DNA of 64,000 nucleotides from Kuschelorhynchus macadamiae. Taxonomy: Eukaryota > Arthropoda > Insecta > Coleoptera > Curculionidae. The stretch spans positions 1 to 64,000 of the forward strand of contig JAUTXW010003605.1 in assembly GCA_030620095.1 (NCBI GenBank). The letters are read 5' to 3'. The position numbers and the translations under genes are program-made. Below the pieces are notes generated by a model, which had not been told where the DNA came from, made no database searches, and worked only from the letters and a program-made list of their open reading frames with translations. The first letter of the stretch is position 1. Each line of letters starts with the position of its first letter. Below, piece after piece: positions 45,279 through 56,412 of this stretch.

Positions 45279-46532
45279 AGAATGTTTCTTGAAGCTTTTT
45301 TTATATATATTTTTTTGAAAAACAAATTTCTTGGGATGACGTTCATACAAGGAATAAAACAAAATTATTTCATATCCTTGTTTTTTTTTTTAATTCAAAC
45401 GTTTATGTTATTTTTTAGGCTTTATCAATGATCTTGTGTACACTAAGGCAGAAATCATTTCACGTCAAATTACAAATTTTGAGTAAAAAAATATAAAACG
45501 AAATACATTGCTTAGACACAAACAGACATCAACATCATACCCTCCATGTAGGTTAAAATTCTACAAAATTAATTTTTTCAAGAATGACATCCAGCAAAAC
45601 TAAATCAGCTTTAATCTTATATAAATATAAACTGCATTAAATACGAGTTATTTACAATTTATATTACCTGAATTACCCAAACGTTTCTTACCAGTTGGAC
45701 CCAGATTAGTTATTATTAAATTTAAACAACTAAAGAGCATACTTGTGTTGATAAAAATTATGTGTTACGCATTGATATAGTCTGTGTTACAAGAGAGTGT
45801 CAGGCTGGGGTGGAAATTTTAAAAATTTATTTGAAGCCACTGAAAAACGAACAAAGAAATTTCCTTAATATACTCCTATCTTTCTATCTTTTTTGGGAGT
45901 AAACTAAAATAAGTGACTTCCTTTATACGAAAATTAATATGTTTGATTTAAAACTACTGTATTGGAACCGAGATTTAATATTACATATAATATATACATG
46001 ATATCAACATGACACACATATTACATCCATATAATACAAAACACAAATTATAGGCTAAGGTCTCAACCGAAAAAGCAAGCAAATAGTTATGAATTGTATT
46101 ATTATATTCAAAATTTCCAAATTTAAAAGATATATATTTTTATAAGAAACAGCTAAAGTAATGGGTCTTCGAAATTTCTAAAGATATTATTGCTAGTTAA
46201 ATATTATTAGCGAGTGGTAAATTTTTATAGGTGTATAATCAAAACAGCAAAAGTAAAATATTAATGGTACTCTTAGATTTATTTAAATGCCATTTTGAAA
46301 GAACATAGTTAAGGCTGTAGTGAAAAAATAAAGGGAGCACACATACATCCGATAGATTTTTAATATTTAGAATTTTGATATAATTTCAATATCATCCTAA
46401 CAGTTAGATAATATCTACACATAATCACGTGCAACTTTAGAAAGTACATTTTTTATAATATAAAAACAAAACAAAATTAATAGAAACACTGAACAACCAC
46501 GCCCTACCCTGGGAGTAGAATGTGCAGATTTA
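45275..46532. other. Intron sequence, nothing recognised
   Basis: No open frame or repeat supported. Confidence 0.4.
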
Positions 46533-47168
46533 ATATCTTTCAACAATGTAAATAAAACACTTTAAACTGTTTAAGATTTTCACTTTTATTCACAACTTGT
46601 GACATGTTTTGCTAACACTGCAACTTCGTCCGATAAACGGTATCTAAACTTACAATTTGTTCAATGAGCTTGATTTTTACAAATATATATTTCTAGGTAA
46701 ATACTTTTATGGCCTACGAGAGTCCTAAATAACATCTGGACGAAAACTTTTAACAAAATAGGTTTAAAAGAGGTAAATTATTCATATCTAAATGGTCATT
46801 TAAAAGATAGTAGGTGTTTTTACGGTTATTAATTTCCATTCATTCTAAAGTTACAATTTTTTACTTTTGTTTATTGTATGTAATATTTCAAATTTTTCAT
46901 CGAGAGCTTGGTTATTTTCTAACAAATTTCTATGGCGGCGTATGTTGAATCTGTTTTATTTTAAATAAAATTTCTTTTGTGTTCTGCTAATCTCTATTTA
47001 AAAGTTCTCTCAGTCTGGCCTCTATACACTTTGGGGCATGATCTACAGTTTAATTTGTTTTTTCTTTGTTATTTTTTATAAATTTACTTAGATTATTGTT
47101 TGTTTTAAATGTAATTTTAATATTTTTTTACGCAGTATAGAAGCCACCTTTTCTGTAGGTTTGCCGAT
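46533..47168 (-). mobile_element. Penelope-like element, inverted copy of the 3' end (left arm)
   Basis: An inverted match over about 630 bases to 47401-48030, including the endonuclease-coding part (complement of 46840-46965: ACATACGCCG.CATAG, AACCAAGCTCTCGATG, TTACATACAATAAAC) and the 3' untranslated part. It carries many stops. Confidence 0.8.
46601..46632 (-). ncRNA. Hammerhead-like motif, left arm
   Basis: The minus strand reads CGGACGAAGTTGCAGTGTTAGC, then AAAACATGTC. This aligns with the motif at 47936-47969 in the other arm (core, stem II with TGTTAG, NAAAC, GTC). The core blocks are mutated. Confidence 0.35.
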
Positions 47169-47174
47169 GCTAGC

Positions 47175-47818
47175 TTTGTAGGAAATAAACACGAATTTTC
47201 AATTTTTCACAAACCTACACATACGGACACAACCATCAATAATAAATCAATGCACCCATTAGCGCAAAAACTAGCAGGATTTCATATTTTTGCCAGATAA
47301 ATTGACAATATTTTAAATCAATAAACTATTAAAAAAAACACTTTCAGAAATTTACCCTGTAGTACCCAAAGAAAAAAATAAATATAAGATACTTACTTAT
47401 ATCGGTAAACCAACAGAAAAGGTGGCTTCTAACTAAAGAACATAAAAATTGCATTTAAAACCAAAATAATCTAAGTGAATTTGTAAAAACAACAAATAAA
47501 CATAACAAAACCGGAGTTTATTTTAACTGTGGATCATGCCCAAAAGTGTATATCGGTCAGGCTGGGAGAAGTTTTAAACACGGATTAGCAGAACACAAAA
47601 GAAGTTTTATGAAAAATAAAACAGATTCAACATACGCCGAACATTTGTTAGAAAATAACCATGCTTTCGATGAAAAGTTTGAAATATTACATACAATAAA
47701 CAAAAGTAAAAAATTGTCACTTTTAGAATCAATGGAAATTAATAAACGAAAAAACACCCAGTATCTCTTAAACGACCATTTATATATGAATAATTCACAA
47801 CAAAACATATTCTTTTAA
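47175..47818 (+). pseudogene. Penelope-like reverse transcriptase end and GIY-YIG endonuclease
   Basis: 47175-47299 encodes FVGNKHEFSIFHKPTHTDTT followed by SMHPLAQKLAGF, the conserved end of the Penelope reverse transcriptase. After stops, 47495-47818 encodes NKTGVYFNCGSCPKVYIGQA, the GIY-YIG motif (here GVY...YIG), followed by AEHKRSFMKNK, STYAEHLLENNHAFDEKFEI and ESMEINKRKN, the rest of the endonuclease fold. This domain nicks DNA for insertion of Penelope-like elements. The upstream polymerase is missing (5' truncation). Confidence 0.88.
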
Positions 47819-48030
47819 AAATTTCCGTCAAGATATTATTTAGGACTTTTGTAGGCCATAAAAGTTTTTACCTAGAAATATGGGTTTGTAAAAATCAAGC
47901 TTATTTAGCAAATTGTAACTTTCGATGCCGTTTGTCTGAAGAAGCTACATTGTTAGGGAAACATATGTCACAGGCTGTAAATAAAATCGAAAATCTAAAA
48001 GAGTTTAAAGTGTTATATTTACATTGTTGA
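47401..48030 (+). mobile_element. Penelope-like element 3' end (right arm)
   Basis: The endonuclease-coding region and 3' part, repeated in inverted form at 46533-47168. The 232-base centre of the palindrome (47169-47400) is single-copy and continues the right arm's coding sequence upstream. Partial inverted copies at the 5' side are a known property of Penelope-like elements. Confidence 0.82.
47936..47969 (+). ncRNA. Hammerhead-ribozyme-like motif of the Penelope-like element
   Basis: CTGAAGA (core, position 7 is free in hammerheads), a stem II region AGCTACATTGTTAGG, then GAAAC, ATAT and GTC. The core blocks and their order fit type I minimal hammerheads reported in Penelope-like elements. 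Stem II pairs only partly (CTA/TAG). A self-cleavage test has not been done, so the call rests on pattern. Confidence 0.45.
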
Positions 48031-48443
48031 TAATGGATTTTCATCAAGTAACGATCCAGTCAATCAAGTAATTTCTTTCAATTAATTGTTATTCATCTAT
48101 AAACCTTTTATATTTAGTGTACTTTGAGTCAAATATAAAAGCATAATAAGGAAAATGGGTAGGTGTGGCCGAAATTAACCCCAAATTTCTAATTCTCTAG
48201 GGGTAGTTAAGCAGGAAACGTTTAAGATAATTTAATTACAAACTTAAACCATTCAAGCAACGTTTTGTGTAAAATTTTGATGTATAGTTAGTTTTGAATT
48301 CAAATATTCGCAAAACGAAGGCTTATGATCAACCTGTTTTTTTTTTTAGTAATATTTACCTAGTAATGCTTAAAATATGTGTGATTCAGTTACTGACTAA
48401 ATCCTTTAAGATAAATCTATAAATATATATTATATTGTCGTAC
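48031..48443. other. Intron sequence next to the disulfide-knot exon
   Basis: AT-rich sequence with no recognised element. Confidence 0.4.
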
Positions 48444-48742
48444 CGTGCTACTACTGCTAGTAAAGCTCGATGGTGTTGTTGAATTTAAAATAGCCGTGGT
48501 GTTATGTACTCTTTCAGGGGGTTCCCGACTATCCCATATTATATTAGTTTCTATAGTATTTCCTACTTCCCTGATAGGTTCGATATGACAACACGAACCA
48601 AAATAAAACCTATCTATACAAGTACCCAAATGAGTACCGTTGGCTTTTAGGCAGTCTATGGCAAACATACAAACTCCGCTGAGGTCGTTGTTTTTTCTTG
48701 ATACGCACGGCAGATTTCTTATATTTCTACCATTTGTTGAAC
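48444..48742 (-). CDS. Stubble-type disulfide-knot exon
   Basis: A strong acceptor (TTTCTTTTCTTTTTCAG) precedes 48742. After two bases completing a codon the exon encodes STNGRNIRNLPCVSRKNNDL, SGVCMFAIDCLKANG and HLGTCIDRFYFGSCCHIEP. Six cysteines are spaced C-x11-C-x5-C-x10-C-x8-CC, the pattern of the N-terminal knot of Stubble, filzig and relatives. A linker with NTT and NST sequons follows and the exon ends SSSST at donor ACG|GTACGA, phase 0. In this family the knot is extracellular, ahead of the stalk. It is the most upstream exon I can identify. Confidence 0.9.
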
Positions 48743-50779
48743 CTGAAAAAGAAAAGAAAGAAATGAAAGTATATCCCCTATACAAATATCAGCTTGTTTT
48801 AAATTTTATTTATTTAGTCATATTAAACTTTTTTGCATTAAAATCGTATTCGCTAGGCGTTATCTATCTATACATAAATAATTTTAATCGCTCCATTTTA
48901 ATACTGTATAGGCAGTATTCAGGTTGATTTAAAAAAAACGATTGAGACATGCTAAAATTGCACATATGGCGACTCAAATTTATATTATAGCAAATCTCTA
49001 CATATACGCATACTAGGTCGTACTCTCCACAGTCCGCGACCACGACCTAATGCAACATTCAGGAACTATATCCATCATCTCAGAGTCGTTTACATGAGGT
49101 TGGGCGCTGGCCCGCAACAACTATGGCTTTTTGAGCGGATAGAACACCTGTCTAGTGGTAAGAGTAGAGTAGTTTGTTTAAATACAAAGAAGGACAGTTT
49201 CCACCACCCCTAAAATTCTACTCATTTTGCACCAAATTTGCTATTTGTCACTTCGGGTTGTGACCCTAAGATCATAGCCTACAGAAGCGTCAGCCTTATG
49301 GGCCAAAAAATGCCAATAAATATTAATCTTCCCCGGTCCAATTGTTCTCTTCCTCTTCCAGGTTATTCGATTGTTTCAGTCTACTACAACCTCGGTCAAG
49401 AGCGCTTGCTCCTGAGAGAAGGAACACTTTTGGCTTTTGGTCTCCAGCCCACCGGACCTAATTAGGGTCTCGCGAAGGGCAGAGAACGGTAGTAACTTTG
49501 TAGATGGCGGGGTTACTTTGTAGTCGTCGCTCTATTTGTGTTGTCCTGTCCCCCATACTGCCCCGCAGACAGAAGTGACCCACTCTAAAAGGAAAATATA
49601 CCCTTGCCTTTTTAGCTTTATACCCTCTGGTTGGCGCACAGGCATAGTCATTACGAATCGTATATTTGGACGCCTGTCCTGTTGGATGAATACATCCGCG
49701 ATAATAAATTTCTACTATATATTCCGGACCTTGATTAGTCGTAAAAGTAATCTTTGTTTACAAAATTTCGTTTTCTTCAGTCAAAAATTAAGAAACTAGT
49801 CAGATCTACAGAGATGCAGCGAGTTTGTATCTGTTTATGGCGTTCTTAATTTAATAATTCAGTCAGATACATCATTTTTGATTGTTATATATGTGACAGT
49901 ATGTGATGACTGTGCCTTATTTTATTTTGTTTTTGTGTCGGGCACATAGCCAGGTGGGGTCCTGGGGGTCTGGACCACCCACCCGAAACTTTAAAAATAT
50001 GTTGGTATAGGCATGCTTTTACTAATTTTCTTTTGAAATTACAGTTGTTTATCCGAAACAGATTTTGACCAGTACTATCAGGCTACTGGAACAATCTGAT
50101 TATGACTTGTCTGGAGAATCAGATGAAAACTGGCGTTTTTAACTACAGTGCTAAAATTATGCCAAGAAATTCGCTGTTTTAACCCACATCTATAAAAAGT
50201 GAACATAAGAATTCAGTACTAAAAATGCGGAAATCACTTTTTAACCCTATTAAATTTTATAAATTTTTAAAAAGTAGTTGTTGAGAAAATGTCTTTTCAA
50301 AATGGTAAATCACTATTTTTTTGTGTTTTAATTTTTGACACCTTTTTCGAAAAGATAAATAATTTCTTTAAAAATATTAACTCTACAGAGAATGGTTTTT
50401 ACCTCGGATTGTAATATCTTTTTAACGAATTATTTTTAAAAGTCATATTGAGAATTAATTGGCAGAGTTGCGACTGCCTACACTACGGTTGTATTGAAAC
50501 AAATAGCTCATATTGCGTCTGTAAATATCGCTGCGGGATTATATGAATATTTTTTTTTATATTTTACTTATTTATTTAACATATTCATATACTAATTTCT
50601 TCTTACAGACTTCAGTCCAAATTTCATATAAAACTTATACAAATAGTAAAAGTAATTATACATTTTAATTTAAGATCAACATCTGCAGGAAATGCAAAAA
50701 TCTTTAAAAAAATCGGTAAATTGACTTTACATGGAATTTCCCCTATTATGAATAGTTCTTTATATTTAGAAAAATGAAG
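48743..50779. other. Upstream sequence with a less AT-rich patch
   Basis: No exon recognised. Roughly 49000-49700 is less AT-rich than the rest and contains phrases such as GGTTGGGCGCTGGCCCGCAA and CCAGCCCACCGGACC and a 75-codon plus-strand frame (49238-49465). It may be a repeat of an unknown family. No motif supports a function. Confidence 0.35.
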
Positions 50780-51070
50780 TATGATTAAAATTAATTTTGC
50801 ACGTAGTTAGCTATTTAGTATTATATATAGTCATTTATATGTTACACCTAATTTTTGTTCAAAATTTAAAGATGTTTGAATAAGTAGTTTTTACACTGAT
50901 TTTCTTAAACACTTTATTAGTTCTCCATTTTGTTTCACCACATTGGATTTGTACAAAAGCTTACCATTTCATTTTGATATCACATTTGAATTTTGCGCAA
51001 AACTTGTGTTGCACAGTTAATTGAATAAATAGTTTCCTTGCACTGATTTTTTTAAAATACACTGAACAAG
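50780..51070 (+). repeat. Degenerate tandem unit, outlying copy
   Basis: CCATTTTGTTTCACCACATTGGATTTGTAC, TTACCA, TTTTGCGCAAAACTTG and GAATAAATAGTTT follow the order of the unit at 14840-20350. Confidence 0.65.
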
Positions 51071-51475
51071 AATCAAAGTGATCCAAAGAAAATGTTGGTC
51101 AAATTTAAAGTTAAATAAGTTTTGAAAGAAGAATTCTAGGAATACAACTTGTAGTTTATTTTTAGATTGAGATAAAGGGTTAAACACGATATAATATTTT
51201 TATGAGGAAATTTGAGATTAGTTTTGGACTGTCTCTTTCAATTTAGGAATATTGTAAAACTCTTGGGTTGTAGCCCTGGTCTTCAGCCTTAATTTGATTT
51301 TTTGTTTATTACTCTGTCACCCCGTTTGGCGAATTCTCTAAGTAGTTCTCATTGCGGTTAATGTTTATTTTACCGTCCATATCTATCAAATTTTATTCCG
51401 TAAAACTTCAGGTGCGGCAGGTTTTATTGGCAAAGATGACAAAAGGTATTATGTCATTAAAAATTCAATGTAAAA

Positions 51476-52288
51476 ATGCCCACACTGAATGCTAATCAAT
51501 TAAATCAAGCAACTGGTATGATTTGCGTCAAAAGCAAAGAGAATTTTCTGCAAAATTTAGAGTTGCCAAGCTGTAGTAGGCTGGGCTTACAGAAGATCCA
51601 TGCCAGAAATAGCGCAGCCTATAGACATGCTGGAGGACGTAGAAGGGCCAAGAAAAGATCGTTGAATAAATTTTAAAGCAAGAAGACGCAGAACTATAAC
51701 TGCTCCAACAATCGCAACAATTCTGGTGCGCGCAAACATTGATGCAGTCTCTGACAAGACGATTCCAAGAAGATTGCATGCTTTCATTTTAAAATCAAAG
51801 AGACCGGCGAAACCCTTGCTTTTAAGAAGGGAACAAAGAAGAGCAAGGCGGGAACTTGCTGAAGAACATTTGGGTTTGAATCAGAAATGGAAAATGTGAT
51901 TTTTACGGACGAATCCAAATTTCGATTGCGAGGGTCTGATGGACGACTAAGGGTTTGGAGTGAAGTAGGTGAAACATATTTAGAACATTGTATGGTATGG
52001 TTGACAACGCAAGGCCCCATAGTGCGCATGTGACAAAAAACTTTTTTTAAAGAAAATATCACAAGAATGATTTGGCCGGCTCACTCGCCAGATCTCAATC
52101 CCAATGCGAATTTATGGGATGCATTAGGAATTCGAATTGTGATGCCAAACTCTTCAAATAAACTGGCTGTGGCACTGGCAGAATATTAGTCTCTAATTGA
52201 CCAGCAAATTATAGGTAACTGCATTACCAGCATACAAAGAAGGTGTGGAGCTGTAACATATGCAAGAGGTGGGACAACCCGGTATTAG
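51476..52288 (+). pseudogene. Tc1-like transposase relic
   Basis: It starts MPTLNANQLNQATGMI, then shifts frame. VIFTDESKFRLRGSDGRLRV (51896-51955) holds the first catalytic Asp region. MIWPAHSPDLNPNANLWDAL (52071-52130) is the third block, in which the usual Ile-Glu-His after NP reads Asn-Ala-Asn, so the catalytic Glu is lost. The end reads CGAVTYARGGTTRY and stops at 52286-52288. The segment with the second Asp is deleted between about 52000 and 52045. Non-functional. No terminal repeats identified. Confidence 0.85.
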
Positions 52289-52844
52289 AATAACACAATT
52301 AAAACTACTACTAAAGCAATAGATAAATCCATAATTTGTTTTATCTTTGTAATCTCATGGAAAAAACTGTCTACTGCGAGGTGAATTTGTCATTCTAAAA
52401 TTAATAACAGGAATTCGAGTTGAATAAAAATATTGTCAAATCGACGTTTTCAATACGGTGATGTTTATACAAGGACGATTGCAATCATATTAAATTATTG
52501 TAATTTAAAAATGCCGAAACTAGCGTCGAATATATCCTTGCATGTCTTTATAAAGCTTCCAACATAAAATTATCAATATGTGTATATATAACTAAAACTA
52601 ATTTCGATATATCAGTTTTAATAAAGCTTTATAAAAGTGATAACCACAGCTAGAGATTCGGGTTATTTTCTTTTATAAAGCTATATATGAAGCAAATCCA
52701 CATAAATGTTAGTGTCTAAAAGCATTTTAATGGACAATAATACATTGTAACCTTGAAGAAACTTTTAACTGATATGGCGGTGGGTATGCACTTTTGGCAA
52801 TTTTTTCTCAAGCCATTTAGAGCCGCAATTTTCTCATAAGGGAC
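52289..52844. other. Nothing recognised
   Basis: AT-rich sequence after the Tc1 relic. Confidence 0.35.
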
Positions 52845-53075
52845 ATTTATTTATTTTTAAATACTTTCAAATGAACTAATTTGTGTCTTGAAAATTATTT
52901 TGCATTTAGAATTACGGTTTTTTTGTGCTAATACCATTTTAAAAGGTGTTTTAAAAAACAAAACATAAATCTGATTTTTTTTTAAAATTATTTATATTTA
53001 ACTACTTTCAAATGAACTAATTTTTATTGAAAATTATTTTGCATTTAGAATTACGGTTTTTTTGTGCTAATACAA
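52845..53075. repeat. Tandem duplication, period about 133 bp
   Basis: ACTTTCAAATGAACTAATTT, then GAAAATTATTTTGCATTTAG and AATTACGGTTTTTTTGTGCT occur twice, beginning near 52862 and 52999. Confidence 0.85.
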
Positions 53076-53961
53076 TTATACTAGCTGTACAAATATATCG
53101 TACCTATTTCATTTTTATAGAATATATATAGAAAAGCCATTTATAATCGGTGACACTATAATAAAGTAATTATTGCATCTAGAGAATGTTTCAGCTGAAA
53201 TAAAGTATTTATAAAGCAAATTGCTGCAAACGCGCGCGCAGTCTCCCGCGGTCAAGTTGCAAAAATGTACATGACTGATTTATACCAGAGAAATTATCTA
53301 AACTAATATAGATGATTTATAATAGCAAATTATAACACTTTAAGAATACGAGAACTGCTTTGTGCCAGATGTATACATACTGTATAATGTACTTAATAAG
53401 AGTATTTCTATTCTCAAAAAACTGTTTAAGAGTGTGTTTATATGCGATAATATAGCTTTAAATGGCTGAGTAAGTTGCGCCTATTTTGGGCCTATAATTA
53501 CTGTATTAGGTCTGTGAAAACGTTGTTTGGCGTTGGTAGAGATATCTCGAACAGTTTATAAAAGTTTCAAGAAAAGTGATGGATTTTAGGTCCACACTGT
53601 ATGCATATGAAGCATATATAATTTTGGTTCATTACTGGCTCACCCATATTCATAAATTATTACAAATACAAATATGTACATACATATTCACTTTTTAACA
53701 GTGGTAATTCGAAAGTAACGCATACAAGACCTTTTTTAATGTGTCCTTAAAACGTGTTTGGAATAATACATAAACTAAAAGTATAGATTTGAAATGATCA
53801 AAAAGTCTATATTTAAACCGTATTTGTAGATCGTTTATGACCAGTATGCGAACATCTCAAATTATTTTCAAAGTAGACCGTATCAAAGTTACAAAATAAC
53901 ATGAAAATACCAAAAGTTCCGCTACAAAATTAATTACACTGACCACGGAAACAAGTCATTA
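53076..53961. other. Nothing recognised
   Basis: AT-rich sequence. A short GC-rich string (CGCGCGCGCAGTCTCCCGCGG) lies near 53231. Confidence 0.35.
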
Positions 53962-54330
53962 GGTCTTTTTATACGACATTTGCTTGTCTAACTGGACAGA
54001 AATTATACAGAGGCCGCCGATGAAGCGGACCGTTATAAATCGCTAAACGAAGATTTGATTTCAGCTGGAATCATTTAGCGTTTTCTTGCAAATGATTTTA
54101 GGAAGATTATTTTATATTTATATTTTTACGGTATTTTTTGTTTTAGTACTATAGTAAAATTCTTAACGACGCATTACGTACCTGTCAGTGATTTAAAAAA
54201 AAATTCATATCATGGGGGTTTTAGAATCTAAGCTAGGGTAAAAATTGTATGAAAGAAAACGTACAGCAATGATATAAATCCTGATGCGGATCTCCCATTA
54301 AGTTAATTAGGTTGAAGCCTAGGTCCCAAG
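53962..54330. repeat. Direct repeat, copy 1
   Basis: Matches 54625-55025 in the same orientation: ACATTTGCTTGTC, AATTATAC.GAGGCCGCCGATG, GATTTGATTTCAGC.GGAATC, ATTTAGCGTTTTCTTGCAAAT and at the end GCGGATCTCCCATTAAG with TAGGCTGAAGCC or a variant. Confidence 0.85.
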
Positions 54331-54395
54331 GTCCCGCAGGATAATAGAATTTACATACCGATAGGGGATAGGACATATTATCGACATATATTATT

Positions 54396-54471
54396 TATCG
54401 ATATGTCTACCTATCGATAGTTCATTGCTACCTATCGGTGCTTACTACTACCTATCGACATATTATCGATA
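54396..54471. promoter_or_regulatory. Cluster of TATCGATA palindromes
   Basis: TATCGATA occurs at 54396-54403, 54412-54419 and 54464-54471, among several CTACCTATCG repeats. Two more lie at 56403-56410 and 56753-56760. This octamer is the binding site of the insect factor DREF. Here it is probably part of a repeat (the sequence to 54500 recurs near 56750-56800), so regulation is uncertain. Confidence 0.3.
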
Positions 54472-54624
54472 AAATACCCATCCCTAGCAAGGACCCCGTG
54501 TGTAACTTATATGGTCAGATAAAAATAAAACTAGATCTTTTTGATATCGAAATCATTTGCGTCAGTCATAAATTCGATTTATCGATTCGATTTTTAGAAG
54601 AATTTGCGTAATGCATAGCAATAG

Positions 54625-55025
54625 GACATTTACTTGTCAGGACGGGAATTATACGGAGGCCGCCGATGAAATGGACAATTATAAATTTCTTAACGGAGAT
54701 TTGATTTCAGCAGGAATCATTTAGCGTTTTCTTGCAAATTATTTTACGAGAATTATTTTATATTTATATATTTACTATAATTTTTTACTATAGTACCATA
54801 GTAAAATTCGTAACGGTATATTACATTTAGGTTTTGCTTTTAAACCCCTTAAAAATAATAATTATTTTCGAGCTACCTAGCAATTTAAAAAAAAAATCAT
54901 GTCAGCAGTAGCGTACCATGAGGGGTTTATAATCTATACTAGAGTAAAAATTGTATTGAAGAAAATGTACAGCAATGGTACAAATCCAAGCGCGGATCTC
55001 CCATTAAGCTGAGTAGGCTGAAGCC
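54625..55025. repeat. Direct repeat, copy 2
   Basis: Second copy of 53962-54330, interrupted at its end by the mariner-type element whose tip (TATACAGGGTGTT) begins right after GGCTGAAGCCCAC. Confidence 0.85.
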
Positions 55026-55180
55026 CACTATATACAGGGTGTTAAATAATGTCGTGGACATATTTCAGGGGTGATAGTACTCGACAAAATAAGAAAAAAA
55101 TGCCATTATATACATGGTCAAAAACGCACGATTTTCGTTATACAGGGTGTCAAAGTTTCAATTTTTTTCTCGTTTCTTGT

Positions 55181-56412
55181 GTTTTTTTCCAGTTCCTTCT
55201 GAGACAATTAGTTCAAATTTAGAACATGTATTACTTTTAAGAACCTCTACGATAAAATATTAAAATCGTGGATTGTTGTATACAGGGTGTTACATTTTTT
55301 TGCACCGCCTAAAAGTTTATCTTGCGGAACTTTTTTTGGATCACCCTGTATGAATTCTGATATAAATAAAATTTAAACTCTTTGTTCATTTCTTTAGCTT
55401 TTTCGTATTTTGCATTATTCTCGTATCTATCACAATTTTCGACTTATTTGCAATAATAATCGATGCATTGCATCGATGGCATGTAGGCGAAATTAAGCAA
55501 AAAATTAAGAAACGGGTTTTATTTTAAATCAACCTACATGATAATGAACAATCAGGTAAAATTCTTACAGTTAAATTAAAAATAAAACAAGATTATAAAA
55601 GTAGTTGAAAATGTCCGCCTCTTGCTAGAATGCAAAAATCAAGTGTTCGCCTTATGGACTGACAGACGAATGATGTCGCATGAGGCTATTATTCTGCTTT
55701 TTTAATCTTCTTCTGTCTGGATTAGTGGGCCATGGCTGAGGTCACCCTCGCCGTATCCAACGGTTGTTAAAATTATTATTCTCTCTCACTTCTATGCTGA
55801 AGTGTATTGATGCACCATCGTGCATGAACCACATTTGATTTTTAAGAAGAATTGGCACGTCTTCTAGCAATACCGGAAGTTCGTCTTCGAGAAATTGACG
55901 ATAATATCGTCCGTTTAGCCTTGCTGGCAGTAAAAATGGCCTATCAAATAATTTGTCAATAATGCCGGCTCACACATTTACTGAAAATTGTTGCTGGAAA
56001 TTATTTTCATGTATCGAATGCGGATTCTCTTCTGCCCAAAGATGATTATTATGAAAATGTCAGATTAAAGAACAGAATTAACAAATAACCTGCCTCAGCC
56101 TACTACCTTTTTTTCCAGTTTCATTATTTAGCCTACACTTAATTTGCATCTATGGCAATTATTGCAAATAAGTCGAAAACTGTGATAGATACGAGAATAA
56201 TGCAAAATATGAAAGAGATAAAGAAATGAACAAAGAGTTTAAATGTTATATCAGAATTTATACAGGGTGCTGCAAAAAAAAGTTCCGCAAGATAAACTTG
56301 TAGGTGGTGCAAAAAAATGTAACACCCTGTATCGTAGAGGTTCTTAAAGATAATACATGTTCTAAATTTGAACTAATTGTCTCAGAAGGAACCGGAAAAA
56401 AATATCGATAGG
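55181..56412 (-). mobile_element. Mariner-like element with about 250-bp inverted arms
   Basis: Arms 55181-55460 and 56155-56412 are inverted copies (CAGTTCCTTCTGAGACAATT, AGAACCTCTACGAT, AGGGTGTTACATTTTTTTGC, AGTTTATCTTGCGGAACTTT, CTCTTTGTTCATTTCTTT, CGAGAATAATGCAAAATA in mirrored order). The left arm has about 30 extra bases. A transposase fragment lies between. A further ACAGGGTGTT unit (55030-55150) precedes the left arm. Confidence 0.8.
55690..56060 (-). pseudogene. Mariner-type transposase fragment
   Basis: The minus strand reads HFHNNHLWAEENPHSIHE, then FLLPARLNGRYYRQFLEDEL and MWFMHDGASIHFSIEVREN, the HDGA block with the second catalytic Asp, then NNRWIRRG. Two stops interrupt it, and both ends of the protein are missing. 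It is a different subfamily from the element at 42136-43886. Confidence 0.75.

Noticed and set aside
51528..52062. Minus-strand frames with many Ser/Cys
   Set aside because: Antisense of the Tc1 transposase relic.
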